Shown piece by piece: positions 9,202 through 20,100 of a stretch of 64,000 nt of DNA. Source of the DNA: Candidatus Leptofilum proximum (lineage in GTDB: Bacteria > Chloroflexota > Anaerolineae > Promineifilales > Promineifilaceae); contig JADJXK010000001.1 of the NCBI GenBank assembly GCA_016710325.1, forward strand, positions 558,001 to 622,000, read 5' to 3'. The notes beneath the pieces were generated by a model, which saw only the letters and a program-made list of their open reading frames with translations, had not been told where the DNA came from and did not search any database. Both the position numbers and the translations under genes were made by a program. Position 1 is the first letter of the stretch. Each line of letters opens with the position of its first letter.

Positions 9202-9873
9202 TTACTCCGGATCTTGATAGTGGCGCAACCCCGCCAACAGCAGCCGAATGCCGGCGCTGATGCGCTCCAAAGAAAAACCTCGCGCTTCCCGCTGATAATA
9301 AAATAGATCCGCCTTAAGGGGCGATAACAACGCATCGGCCAGGTAGTCGATGTCCAAACTGCTGGCCAGTTCGCCGTTGGCAACGGCCGCTTTCAGCAGG
9401 CCATTTACCGTCATGTACTGCCAGAAGTGGGGCAGCTCCAACCTGTCCGGATCCACTTCCTGCAGCATGCCCGCACGCTGCACTTCACAGAGCAGTGGCG
9501 CATGGGCATCGGTAAAGTAGACCAGGGCATCCAAAAATTGATCGAGTTGGGCAAGTTTGGGTATGTGTTGCTGGGACATTTGCTGCATGCGCGCCAGCAT
9601 ACCGTTCTGGAAATCGATCATCTGGGTGTCCATCAAGGCCAGGCACAGCTCTGCCTTATTGGTGAAGCGGCGATACAGAGTGCCTTTGCCTACTTCCGCC
9701 TCCTGGGCGATGTCGGCCATGTTGACGTTGGCCACACCATGCGCGGCAAACAGTTTTTCGGCCGCTTCCAGGATGCGTGCCCGGTTGGCCGCCGCATCAC
9801 GCCGTTCCTGGCGGCACAGGCCCCCCTCTTCAATCAAATCTAGGGAAATCGTGTTTTCTTCCAACTGAGTCAT
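9202..9873 (-). CDS. TetR-family transcriptional regulator
   Basis: 223 residues. An N-terminal TetR helix-turn-helix runs about residues 25-75 (RARILEAAEKLFAAHG, then VANVNMADIAQEAEVGKGTLYRRF), followed by an all-helical ligand-binding domain. It is divergent from the YceI gene; two matching dyads in the shared intergenic region at 10094 and 10128 are likely operators, so it probably represses yceI and perhaps itself. Ligand unknown. Confidence 0.92.
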   Translation of the reverse strand: MTQLEENTISLDLIEEGGLCRQERRDAAANRARILEAAEKLFAAHGVANVNMADIAQEAEVGKGTLYRRFTNKAELCLALMDTQMIDFQNGMLARMQQMSQQHIPKLAQLDQFLDALVYFTDAHAPLLCEVQRAGMLQEVDPDRLELPHFWQYMTVNGLLKAAVANGELASSLDIDYLADALLSPLKADLFYYQREARGFSLERISAGIRLLLAGLRHYQDPE

Positions 9874-10087
9874 GTTGTTTTCTCAAAACAAGCCACAAAA
9901 TTTTTCTTCTTACCTGGTAACTGAATCGGCGCCTTCTCGGGCATGATACATATACATACATAATGGAAACTGTGTAGCAGAGTTGTTACTACAGTAAAAA
10001 CCATTTCACGAACTTTGTAAATATGGTACACGTTTTTCGGCGTCTTCTGGGCCCGATGAGAATTTTTCACCAAATTTCCACAAGCCC

Positions 10088-10116
10088 TTGACAAGTGGAC
10101 CCGAGTCCGCTAATAT
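10088..10116 (+). promoter_or_regulatory. Sigma-70 promoter for yceI
   Basis: TTGACA (10088-10093), a 17-base spacer and TAATAT (10111-10116) make a near-consensus promoter. The spacer is occupied by the first of two operator dyads, so a bound repressor would block polymerase. Confidence 0.8.
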
Positions 10117-10145
10117 TCTACCACAAATGCGGACCACAGTCCACT
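10094..10145. promoter_or_regulatory. Paired TetR operator candidates
   Basis: Two copies of a GnGGAC-N4-GTCCnC dyad: AGTGGACCCGAGTCCGCT at 10094-10111, inside the promoter spacer, and TGCGGACCACAGTCCACT at 10128-10145, just after the expected start of transcription. The second is close to the reverse complement of the first. The neighbouring TetR protein is the obvious candidate to bind both. Confidence 0.65.
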
Positions 10146-10199
10146 TTTGGAAGTATATCAAATCAACCAACAACTTAAAAGTAAGGAGATTATACATCA

Positions 10200-10739
10200 A
10201 TGTCTTGGCAAATTGATTCTTCACATTCACATGTAAATTTTACAGCCCGTCACATGATGATTTCTAAAGTTCGTGGCAGCTTTGAAACGTTCAGCGGCAC
10301 GGTTAACTTCGACGAGGAAAATCCGGTAAACACCACCGTAGACATCGTCGTGGATTTGGCCAGCGTGAACACGCGGGATGCCCAGCGCGACGGTCACTTG
10401 AAGTCGCCCGATTTCTTCGATGTGGAAAACCATCCAACGATGCGTTTTGTCAGCACCCGGGTAGAGCAGATTGATGAGAACAACGGCCGTCTCATCGGCG
10501 ACCTCACCATCAAGGGCGTAACCAACGAAGTTGTGCTGGACGTGGAGTACGCAGGCGTGGCCAAAAGCCCCTGGGGAACCGAAAGCGCTGGCTTTTCCGC
10601 CACCAGCGCCCTCAACCGTAAAGATTGGGGGCTGAACTGGAACCAGGCCCTGGAAACTGGCGGTGTGCTCGTTGGCGACAAAATAAATATCGAAATTGAA
10701 CTGGAACTGGTGAAGGTAGCCGAAACCGAAACGGCGTAG
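10200..10739 (+). CDS. YceI-family lipocalin-like protein
   Basis: 179 residues matching the whole YceI domain: WQIDSSHSHVNFTARHMMISKVRGSF at the start (broken family signature), FDVENHPTMRFVSTRVE in the middle and GLNWNQALETGGVLVGDKINIEIELE at the end. These beta-barrel proteins bind isoprenoid or other long lipids. There is no signal peptide, so it is probably cytoplasmic. AAGGAG lies 12 bases before the ATG. Expression is probably controlled by the divergent TetR protein. Confidence 0.93.
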   Translation: MSWQIDSSHSHVNFTARHMMISKVRGSFETFSGTVNFDEENPVNTTVDIVVDLASVNTRDAQRDGHLKSPDFFDVENHPTMRFVSTRVEQIDENNGRLIGDLTIKGVTNEVVLDVEYAGVAKSPWGTESAGFSATSALNRKDWGLNWNQALETGGVLVGDKINIEIELELVKVAETETA

Positions 10740-10741
10740 GG

Positions 10742-10822
10742 AAGCTGGTGAAAAGTAAAAAGTGATAAGTGAAAAGTGGGTAGTAGACTGCTCACTTTTC
10801 ACTTATCACTTTTTCACTTCTC
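10742..10822. repeat. Short tandem repeat hairpin (GTGAAAA unit)
   Basis: Copies of a 7-base unit (GTGAAAA/GTGATAA) run into their own reverse complement (TTTTCAC/TTATCAC), so the block folds back into a long imperfect hairpin. It may act as a terminator for yceI. One of the repeat family described in the findings. Confidence 0.75.
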
Positions 10823-10852
10823 CTTTTGTTAAATAGCAAGTAAGATATTCCA

Positions 10853-11710
10853 ATGGAAGCAATACACCCGCAAACTCAAATTGGCCTCGTCACGCTGACG
10901 GTCAGCGACCTGCGCCGATCCCTTTCTTTTTACACGCGTAACATTGGGCTGAAGCTGCTCAGTCAGGAAGACCAGGCGGCAGTTTTGGGCACGGCCGAAC
11001 GGCCGCTTCTCCACCTGGTTGAGCAGCCCGGCGCGCAGCATTTCCCCAACACCACCGGTCTGTACCACTTTGCCCTGCTGCTGCCCAGCCGCGTGGAGCT
11101 GGCCAGATCGCTCAAGCATATGATCGAGACGGAAACGCCCCTGGGCGGCTTTTCTGACCACAGCGTTAGCGAAGCCATTTACCTATCGGACCCCGATGGC
11201 AACGGCATTGAGATTTACCGGGACCGCAGGCGAGATGAGTGGCCCATGCTGAACGGCCGCTTACAAATGAACACATTGCCCCTGGATTTGCAAGGGTTGA
11301 TTGGTGAGCTGAACGGCCGTACCCCCGCCTGGGATGGACTTTCCGCAGGCACCAAAATGGGCCACATCCACCTGCACATCCGCGATGTGGACGAAGCCGA
11401 AGCGTTTTACTGCGACGTACTGGGCTTTGAGCGCATCATGCGCTATGGACCTTCAGCCGGGTTTGTCTCGGCGGGCGGCTACCACCACCACATTGGCCTC
11501 AACACCTGGGCCGGACACGGCGCACCGCCCCCACCGTCAGGCGCTGTCGGCCTGCGCCACTACCAGATTTTGCTACCCAATGAAGCAGCGCTGGCCGCAG
11601 TTAAAACCCGGTTAGACGCAAACGAGATTCATTATCAAGCAGAAAATGGGGTGATTGCGCTGCAAGATCCGTCGCAAAACGGCCTTCATTTGCAGGTGCT
11701 GGCGGTGTAA
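10853..11710 (+). CDS. VOC-family ring-cleavage dioxygenase-like protein (CatE type)
   Basis: 285 residues with two tandem vicinal-oxygen-chelate modules. The first begins QIGLVTLTVSDLRRSLSFYTRNIG, the second KMGHIHLHIRDVDEAEAFYCDVLGF. Candidate metal ligands are His in HLHIRD and GLYHFALLLPS and Glu in GNGIEIYRD. This is the layout of catechol 2,3-dioxygenase-like CatE proteins of Bacillus. The substrate is not certain; such genes also encode glyoxalase or hydrolase-like proteins. Confidence 0.85.
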   Translation: MEAIHPQTQIGLVTLTVSDLRRSLSFYTRNIGLKLLSQEDQAAVLGTAERPLLHLVEQPGAQHFPNTTGLYHFALLLPSRVELARSLKHMIETETPLGGFSDHSVSEAIYLSDPDGNGIEIYRDRRRDEWPMLNGRLQMNTLPLDLQGLIGELNGRTPAWDGLSAGTKMGHIHLHIRDVDEAEAFYCDVLGFERIMRYGPSAGFVSAGGYHHHIGLNTWAGHGAPPPPSGAVGLRHYQILLPNEAALAAVKTRLDANEIHYQAENGVIALQDPSQNGLHLQVLAV

Positions 11711-11711
11711 T

Positions 11712-12830
11712 TCAGGCCAGCGGCAGGGTGAAGGCAAAGCAGCTGCCCTGGCCCAGGCCGTCGGAAACGGCCGTTAACTCCCCTCCCATCGCCCACACCA
11801 GGTGGCGCGAAATGGTCAACCCAATACCGCTGCCACCGCTGGTGCGCGAGCGGGATTGGTCCACCCGGTAAAACCGCTCAAACAGGTAGGGCAGCGACTC
11901 TGCCGGTATACCAATGCCGTCATCTCGGATGCTGATTTCGGCGAAACGGCCGTTTTCCTGCACCGAGACCCACACATGCCCCCCTTCCGGCGTGTAGCGA
12001 ATGGCATTGCCCACCAGGTTGATCAAAATCTGGGCGGTGCGGTCGGCATCTGCCAGTGCCAGCACAGAGCGATTTGATGAGGCCACCTGCAAATCGACCT
12101 GCTTCCTCTGCGCCTGGAAGGCAAGCTGGGCCACCACCCGCTGCACCAGCTGTCCTACGTTCACTTTCTGGAAATCCAGCTTAAACTGGCCCGATTCGAT
12201 GCGCGACAGATGCTGGATGTCATCCACCAGCCGCCCCAACCGGTCTACCTCCTGCGTCATCCAGGCAAACGTTTCTTCATTGGCCGGAAACAGGCCGTCC
12301 AGCAGCCCTTCCAGGTAGCCTTTCAGCCCGGTCAGCGGCGTACGCAGCTCGTGGGCGATGTTGCCCAACAGGGCCACCCGCTGCTGCTCCACCTGCTCCA
12401 GCGTGGCCGTCATCTGGTTGAAGCTGGTCACCAGCTGGGCCATGGCCTCGCCGCTGCTTTCTGGCACGGTAACACGCTCACCGAAACGGCCGTCGGCAAT
12501 GCGCTGGCTGCTGTTGGCCACCTGCCGCAGCGGATTGATGATGGTGCCCCACAGCAAAAAAGATGAGAGGACCCCTGCCGCCACCGCCCCCAACGCGGCA
12601 AACAGCACCGAAAACAGCACGGCATTGCGAAACGCTATGATGAGATCCGCCTCGGTTTGCCGGAGGTTGCCAGGATTTTGCAAGAGCGCTTCGAGAAGCG
12701 GCCGTATCACCACCGGCGCACTGTTTATGATGATAATGCGCGTCGCCAGCATCATGATGCTAACCCCCACCAGCGCCACCAAAAATTGCGACCCAATCAA
12801 GCGCCAGCGGAGTCGTTTGTGCCAGGGCAT
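11712..12830 (-). CDS. Sensor histidine kinase (BaeS/EnvZ type)
   Basis: About 372 residues from the ATG at 12830, which has AGGA upstream; an upstream in-frame start at 12890 lies in a tandem repeat and would add unlikely residues. Two membrane helices flank a short extracytoplasmic loop, then a HAMP domain, HisKA with the phosphate-accepting His in NIAHELRTPLTGLKGYL, and an HATPase with NLVGNAIRYTPEGG, RDDGIGIP, LFERFYRVD and GSGIGLTI. Pairs with the response regulator just upstream on the same strand. The pair is divergent from the sulfur locus and may regulate it. Confidence 0.93.
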   Translation of the reverse strand: MPWHKRLRWRLIGSQFLVALVGVSIMMLATRIIIINSAPVVIRPLLEALLQNPGNLRQTEADLIIAFRNAVLFSVLFAALGAVAAGVLSSFLLWGTIINPLRQVANSSQRIADGRFGERVTVPESSGEAMAQLVTSFNQMTATLEQVEQQRVALLGNIAHELRTPLTGLKGYLEGLLDGLFPANEETFAWMTQEVDRLGRLVDDIQHLSRIESGQFKLDFQKVNVGQLVQRVVAQLAFQAQRKQVDLQVASSNRSVLALADADRTAQILINLVGNAIRYTPEGGHVWVSVQENGRFAEISIRDDGIGIPAESLPYLFERFYRVDQSRSRTSGGSGIGLTISRHLVWAMGGELTAVSDGLGQGSCFAFTLPLA

Positions 12831-12840
12831 TTTTCCTCGC

Positions 12841-12925
12841 AGGATGACAGGGTGACCGGGTGACAAGGTGACCAGGTGAAAAATGGTCACCTTGTCACCC
12901 GGTCACCTTGTCACCTTGTCACTTC
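12841..12925. repeat. Short tandem repeat hairpin (GGTGACAA unit)
   Basis: An 8-base unit (GGTGACAA/GGTGACCA/GGTGACCG) repeated about four times and then repeated as its complement (TTGTCACC, TGGTCACC), forming a long stem between the kinase and regulator genes. It overlaps the last codon of the regulator. Confidence 0.8.
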
Positions 12926-13611
12926 TTCACGTCCACAAACTTATACCCAATCCCCCGCACCGTTTCGATGAGCAGCTGGCCGGTGGCGTCTTGCAGTTTG
13001 CGGCGCACCTGGCCGACGTACACATCGACCACGCGGTCGTTCCCATAATAGTCGCTGCCCCAGACGAGAGACAAAAGCTGGTCACGGGTGAGGACGCGGC
13101 CCGCATTTTTGGCCAGCTCCAGCAGCACCTGGAATTCGGTGGCGGTGAGGTCGAGCGGCTGGCCAACGGCCGTCGCTTCATGGCTGTCTGGGTTGATGGA
13201 CAGGTGGTGAAAAGTGTAAGTGGTGGGGGGGGAAACGGCCGTTGCCCGCCGCCTCCGCAAAACCGCCTCCACCCGCGCCACCAGTTCCCGCGGGCTAAAC
13301 GGCTTTGTCAAAAAATCATCCGCCCCCAGGCGCAGCCCGGCCACCCGGTCGGCCTCTTCGCCCCGCGCCGAGAGCATGAGGATGTAAACATCCGACTCCT
13401 CACGCAGCCGCGCTGCCACTTCCATGCCGTCCATGCCCGGCAGGTTTAGGTCCAGCACCACCAGGTCTGGTTGCAGCAAGCGCGCCTGGCTCAACGCTTC
13501 GGGGCCGTTATCGACAATCGTCACGGCAAAACCGGCGCTCTCCAGGTAGGTACGCACAATCGTCTGGATGCTCATTTCGTCTTCAATCACAAGAATATGC
13601 GTCGATTTCAT
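12919..13611 (-). CDS. OmpR-family response regulator
   Basis: 230 residues. Receiver domain about 1-120 with acidic pair E10-D11, phospho-acceptor D54 (VVLDLNLPG) and the Lys of FLTKPFSPREL. A winged-helix DNA-binding domain follows (LDLTATEFQVLLELAKNAGR, VDVYVGQVRRKL). It is upstream of, and co-oriented with, its likely cognate kinase, separated only by the repeat hairpin. Confidence 0.95.
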   Translation of the reverse strand: MKSTHILVIEDEMSIQTIVRTYLESAGFAVTIVDNGPEALSQARLLQPDLVVLDLNLPGMDGMEVAARLREESDVYILMLSARGEEADRVAGLRLGADDFLTKPFSPRELVARVEAVLRRRRATAVSPPTTYTFHHLSINPDSHEATAVGQPLDLTATEFQVLLELAKNAGRVLTRDQLLSLVWGSDYYGNDRVVDVYVGQVRRKLQDATGQLLIETVRGIGYKFVDVKK

Positions 13612-13752
13612 GGCTTTTTTTTTGTAAAGATTTGGTAATGATGCCGCAAGAGTTCAGTAAAAACAAAACAAGCCAGTTGCCATTACACCTTGTCACTCCC
13701 ATAATTGGCGCATAAGTAACTCCAGGCACAACTTTTACAAGGCGTACCAGCA

Positions 13753-13822
13753 GGTGCGATGCACTTCCTCGAAAGAGCATTTGGCTAAACCATTGGCAAT
13801 GCAAGTGCCTCGCACCTCTTGC
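13753..13822. repeat. AGGTGCGAnGCACTT palindromic repeat
   Basis: AGGTGCGATGCACTTC on the left and GTGCCTCGCACCT on the right form an imperfect inverted repeat in the leader of the ferredoxin-NrfD gene. The same sequence family occurs at 45213 and 59740. Confidence 0.6.
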
Positions 13823-13830
13823 AGGATATT

Positions 13831-15552
<1,722 letters not shown>

Positions 15553-15560
15553 CAAAAAGA

Positions 15561-15589
15561 TTGACGCACACGGTTAAATTCAATAAACT
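15561..15589 (+). promoter_or_regulatory. Promoter of the toxin-antitoxin pair
   Basis: TTGACG (15561-15566), 17-base spacer, TAAACT (15584-15589). The -10 overlaps the left arm of the operator palindrome that follows, consistent with autoregulation by the antitoxin. Confidence 0.6.
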
Positions 15590-15608
15590 TATCTAAAATA
15601 GATAAGTT
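15586..15608. promoter_or_regulatory. Toxin-antitoxin operator palindrome
   Basis: A perfect 10-base inverted repeat, AACTTATCTA-AAA-TAGATAAGTT, 26 bases before the antitoxin ATG. Such a site is the usual target of Phd/YefM antitoxin DNA binding. Confidence 0.75.
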
Positions 15609-15634
15609 AGGCAATTTAGAGAAAAGGGACAACA

Positions 15635-15946
15635 ATGACTGTGCAAATTAAATCAAGTGAAGCTCAACAAAATTTCGGCCGAGTGATGGACAAAGCGCTC
15701 ATTGAAGGTGATGTCATTATCGAGCGGTATGGCGAACCACGCGTAGTGATCATCGGTTACCAGCGGTATGAAGAACTCTTAGAAGCAGAACGGTCGTTAG
15801 CAGGTTTGTACATCACCTACCCGGATGCGAGTTCAGAAGCGCGGCAAAAAGGGCTGATTCTGGCTGAAAAGGTACGTCAGGAATACAAAGCGTCGCCGGA
15901 TGAGTCGTTAGAGGAAGGCATGCGTTCCCTGCGAGGGCGTTCATGA
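15635..15946 (+). CDS. Phd/YefM-family antitoxin
   Basis: 103 residues. The N-terminal half is the Phd/YefM DNA-binding fold (IKSSEAQQNFGRVMDKAL, GDVIIERYGEPRVVII, YQRYEELLEAE); the C-terminal part is charged and would wrap the toxin. It overlaps the PIN toxin gene by 4 bases (ATGA junction), as in many pairs. A promoter and operator palindrome lie directly upstream. The pair sits inside the sulfur locus and is unrelated to it. Confidence 0.9.
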   Translation: MTVQIKSSEAQQNFGRVMDKALIEGDVIIERYGEPRVVIIGYQRYEELLEAERSLAGLYITYPDASSEARQKGLILAEKVRQEYKASPDESLEEGMRSLRGRS

Positions 15947-16404
15947 TTTTTATTGATACAGATGTGTTGTGGCTGGCATTTGCCTTTCACCAGGATGCGC
16001 GACAGGCTGCAAACGCCGCTTTCCTGGAGCAGGTTCAAGCCGCCCAGCCAGCCACCACAATTTACAACGTGCTTGAATTGTTGGGAAAGTTATCTTTCAA
16101 CTTATCTCCGGACCGACTAGATGAATGGCGCACCTGGCTGGTGGATGCTTACCAACTGCGTGTGGTTTGGCCGATGAACCCATCGCTGACAACGGCTGCG
16201 CCTGCGTTTCAAGATGAGATATTTGAACGGCCGTATCAAAAAATGCGGACCGTGCAAATGCCTTTCATGGATTCCCTGATCCTCAATTTGGCTGAACGCA
16301 CACCCAATGCAGCTCAGTTTGTTACCTGGAATGCGCGCCATTTTCAGGAGAAATCTACGTTACAAGTTCTTACACCTCAGGAGTACATCCAGACACAGGA
16401 ATAA
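15943..16404 (+). CDS. PIN-domain toxin (VapC-like ribonuclease)
   Basis: 153 residues. The PIN acidic residues are visible: D5 and D7 in MIFIDTDVLW, a Glu in YNVLELLGKL, and the Asp in MPFMDSLILNLAE. These bind Mg2+ for RNA cleavage. The gene overlaps the antitoxin by 4 bases, so expression is coupled. An in-frame ERPYQ derives from a CGGCCGT motif copy, as in many genes here. Confidence 0.88.
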   Translation: MIFIDTDVLWLAFAFHQDARQAANAAFLEQVQAAQPATTIYNVLELLGKLSFNLSPDRLDEWRTWLVDAYQLRVVWPMNPSLTTAAPAFQDEIFERPYQKMRTVQMPFMDSLILNLAERTPNAAQFVTWNARHFQEKSTLQVLTPQEYIQTQE

Positions 16405-16445
16405 AATGTCTTCATCATAGCTCTTCAGGAGGTACCAGACAGTTA

Positions 16446-17084
16446 ATGTTGACAAAGCTTAATCAACTCCGCAAAAGAGTAAATTGGTTGTTGTTTTTCT
16501 TTGTACTCACTGTGTTTGCCAGTACTAATCTAATCATACGCAGCGAGATTTTGAAGCCTCCAATTGAATTCGAGGCTATGAATTTCCGGCCAATCATTTG
16601 GTATGACCAATTGTCCTTTATTTCAGTTCTTTTGTTGCCAGTCTGTTTGTTAATCATAGCAACAATTTTTCTCGTCAGAAAACAGTTTGTCCCAATGCTG
16701 TTAACGATTTTGTTTACGTCAGCAGTCATCTTTTTTGGCGCCGTCAGCCTGATTCTTGATGACAGTTTTGGAATAATAGACAGCCTAAAACAAGGAAATG
16801 AAACGTTTTATCTTGGCACTGTGGGAGACATAGAAGGTTGGGGGTATGTTGCTTTCTGCGTTGAGAAAGAGTCTCAAGCAGCTTGCGACTACTTTTACAC
16901 AGTTACTGCGTGGGATAAAAAGCCAACTTTGAATCTTGACAAGTCTTCTGGAAATGTTCTCGTAATATACGAAACACAGACACTTTACACCTACAACGGC
17001 AGGCTCCCCGGTATTTGTTCGTCCAACATTAATGTGCCCGGTTTATACGGCGATTGCGGAGCCAATTTTGAGGCAACAAGATAA
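16446..17084 (+). CDS. Unknown membrane protein
   Basis: 212 residues, not recognised. Three hydrophobic segments (about 14-30, 55-75 and 80-100) are followed by a ~100-residue domain with two Cys pairs (CVEKESQAACDYF, CSSNI...DCG) that may form disulfides outside the membrane. The base composition is clearly more AT-rich than the flanking genes and it lacks the ACGGCCGT motif, so it may have been acquired together with the toxin-antitoxin pair. A GGAGG lies 14 bases upstream of the ATG. Confidence 0.6.
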   Translation: MLTKLNQLRKRVNWLLFFFVLTVFASTNLIIRSEILKPPIEFEAMNFRPIIWYDQLSFISVLLLPVCLLIIATIFLVRKQFVPMLLTILFTSAVIFFGAVSLILDDSFGIIDSLKQGNETFYLGTVGDIEGWGYVAFCVEKESQAACDYFYTVTAWDKKPTLNLDKSSGNVLVIYETQTLYTYNGRLPGICSSNINVPGLYGDCGANFEATR

Positions 17085-17113
17085 GCAAAATCAACTGAAA
17101 GCGAAATTAAACA

Positions 17114-20100
17114 ATGAGTGAAAATCGTTCTGTAATCAACTTTTTATCCAACATGCTCAAGGTCGGGGCGCCGCCGGAACGGGAACGGCCGTCTCCCACC
17201 CAACCCACCAACGTCGCCGGAACCGCCCTGCCGGAATTTGACGAAGCCCCCCCGTCCGACGTCCACATGCTCACGGTGAAGCAGCCAGACGGCCGTCTCA
17301 GCCAATACCCGCCGTCTGAATATTGGGACAACTGGGTGGAGTACGACGGCAAAGCGTGGCCGCAAAAGATCGCCCGCCGCTACATGCTCGTGCCCACTAT
17401 CTGCTTCAACTGCGAGAGCGCCTGCGGCCTGCTGGCATATGTCGACAAAACCACGCTGGAAATCAAAAAGTTTGAGGGCAACCCCAAACATCCCGGCAGC
17501 CGAGGGCGCAACTGCGCCAAAGGCCCGGCCACCCACAACCAGATTTACGACCCCGAGCGCATCCTCTACCCACTTAAGCGCGTTGGTGCGCGCGGCGAGG
17601 GCAAATGGAAGCGCATCAGCTGGGATGAAGCGGTTAGCGAAATTTCGGCCAAAATGCGCGAGAGCCGCCTGAAGCGCAAAGACGGCATCATGTACCATGT
17701 CGGCCGTCCCGGGGAAGATCATTACACCAACCGCGCCATCCAGGCGTGGGGCGTGGATGGGCACAACAGCCACACCAACATCTGCTCCGCCGGGGCGCGG
17801 CTGGGCTACTACCTCTGGGGCGCGTTCGATCGGCCCAGCCCAGACCACGCCAACGCCCGGGTCATTCTGCTCATCTCCAGCCACCTGGAAACGGGCCACT
17901 ACTTCAACCCGCACGCCCAGCGCATCATCGAGGGCAAGATGGACGGGGCCAAGCTCATCACCTTCGACCCGCGCCTGAGCAACACCGCCAGCCTCAGTGA
18001 CGTCTGGCTGCCCACCTGGCCCGGCAGCGAACAAACCGTCCTGCTCGCCATCGCCAACCACCTCATCCAAAACGACCTGTACGACAAGGAGTTTGTGCGG
18101 CGGTGGGTGAATTGGGAAGAAACCTTAGAAGCGATTGGAGATCGGAGATTGGAGATTGGAGATTCGGACTTACAATCTCTAATCTCCAATCTCCAATCTC
18201 CCGATTTCGAACTGTTCGACAAAGCACTCAAAGACCTCTACGCCGAGTTCACGTTTGAGCGGGCGGCGGAGGAGTCTCAGGTGCCGGTGGAGCGGATTGT
18301 GGAGACGGCGCGGTTGGTGGGGAACTGCGACGGCCGTCTCGCCACCCACACCTGGCGCAGCGCCTCTATCGGGAACCTGGGCGGTTGGCAGGTGGCGCGC
18401 TGTCTGTTTTTCCTCAACGTGCTGACCGGCAGCGTTGGCACGCCCGGCGGCGTGAATGCCAACAGCTGGAGCAAATTTGTGCCCAAGCCGTTCAGCAGCC
18501 CGCCCGCGGGCGACACCTGGAACGAGCTGCACCTGCCCCACGAATGGACCTTCGCCCACTACGAAATGAGCTTCCTTCTGCCACACTTCCTGGAAGAAGG
18601 GCGCGGCGAGATCGACGTCTACTTCACCCGCGTCTACAACCCGATGTGGATCAATCCCGACGGCTTCATGTGGCTCAAATCCTTGCGCAACGAAGCGCAG
18701 ATCAAATGCCACGTCGCCCTCACGCCCACCTGGAACGAATCCGCCTGGTTTGCCGACTACATCTTGCCGATGGGCCACGCCGGGGAGCGGCACGACTTGA
18801 TGAGCCAGGAAACCCACTCCGGCCAATGGCTCGCCTTCCGCCAGCCGGTGCGCCGCGTGGCGATGGAAAAATTGGGCCACAAAGTGAACTACACCTGGGA
18901 AGCCAACCCCGGCGAAGTGTGGGAAGAAAACGAGCTGTGGGTGGAGCTGTCGGTGAACATGGACCCGGACGGCAGCCTGGGAATTCGCCAATATTTTGAA
19001 AGCCCGTACCGCCCCGGCGAAGTGATCACCCAGGACGAGTACCACCAGTGGATCTTCGAGAACAGCGTGCCCGGTTTGCCCGAAACGGCCGCCTGCGAAG
19101 GCCTCACCCCCCTGGCTTACATGCGCAAATACGGCGTCTTTGAGGTGAAGGCAACCAACTACGTGCCATATGAAAAGGAGATTGGAGATTGGCGATTAGA
19201 GATGGATGCCGCAGGCAATCTCCAATCGCCAATCCCCAATCTCCACATTGATGAAAAGAAACGCATCCACCAGGATGGCAAAATCATTGGCGTGGCAGTT
19301 GATGGTAAAGCCAGAATCGGCCTGGGCACCCCCAGCCGCAAGCTGGAATTCTTCAGCAGCACGATGCACGATTGGGGCTGGCCGGAGCGGGATTACACTA
19401 TCCCCTGGCCGCTCAAAAGCCACGTGCACCCGGACAACATCGACCGCAGCAAGGGTGAAATGCTGCTGCTGCCCAACTTCCGCCTGCCCACGCTCATTCA
19501 TACGCGCAGCGCCAACGCCAAGTGGTTATACGAAATCAGCCACAAGAACCCCGTCTGGATGCATCCCAGCGATGCCCAACGGCTGGGCGTCGAAACGGGC
19601 GATCTCATCCGCGTGGAAACCGAGATTGGCTACTTTGTGGACAAGGTGTGGGTCACCGAGGGCATCAAGCCGGGGGTGGTGGCGATGAGCCACCACCTGG
19701 GCCGCTGGCGGCTGCAAGAGGACATGGGCGTCAATCCCGGCATGAGCGCCCTGGCCCGGCTGGAGGAAAACGGCAGCGAGCACAAGCTGAACATCCTCAA
19801 GGGCGGCTCCGCCTGGAGCACCTTTGATCCAGACACTGAGCGCATCTGGTGGAAAGATGTAGGTGTGCATCAGAATTTGACCCACGCGGTGCATCCAGAC
19901 CCGCTAAGCGGGGCGCACTGCTGGCTGCAAAAAGCGGTCAACGTGACCAAAGCGAAGCCACACGACAAACACGGCGACGTCTGGGTAGACACGAACCGCT
20001 CGATGCAGGTGTACGAGGAGTGGAAGGCGCTCACACGCTCGGCCATCGACACCAGCCCGGACGGCACGAGACGGCCGTATTGGCTCAAGCGCCCCCTCAA

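Larger units (their letters stand above)
9874..10199. other. 326-base divergent regulatory region
   Basis: Non-coding region between the TetR gene and yceI. It holds a strong plus-strand promoter and two operator-like dyads (listed separately) at its right end. I see no gene in it; the left half is AT-rich and carries no feature I can name. Confidence 0.6.

Noticed and set aside
12831..12890. Upstream start of the histidine kinase at 12890
   Set aside because: These codons come from the tandem repeat; ATG 12830 has an AGGA site and a membrane helix close behind.
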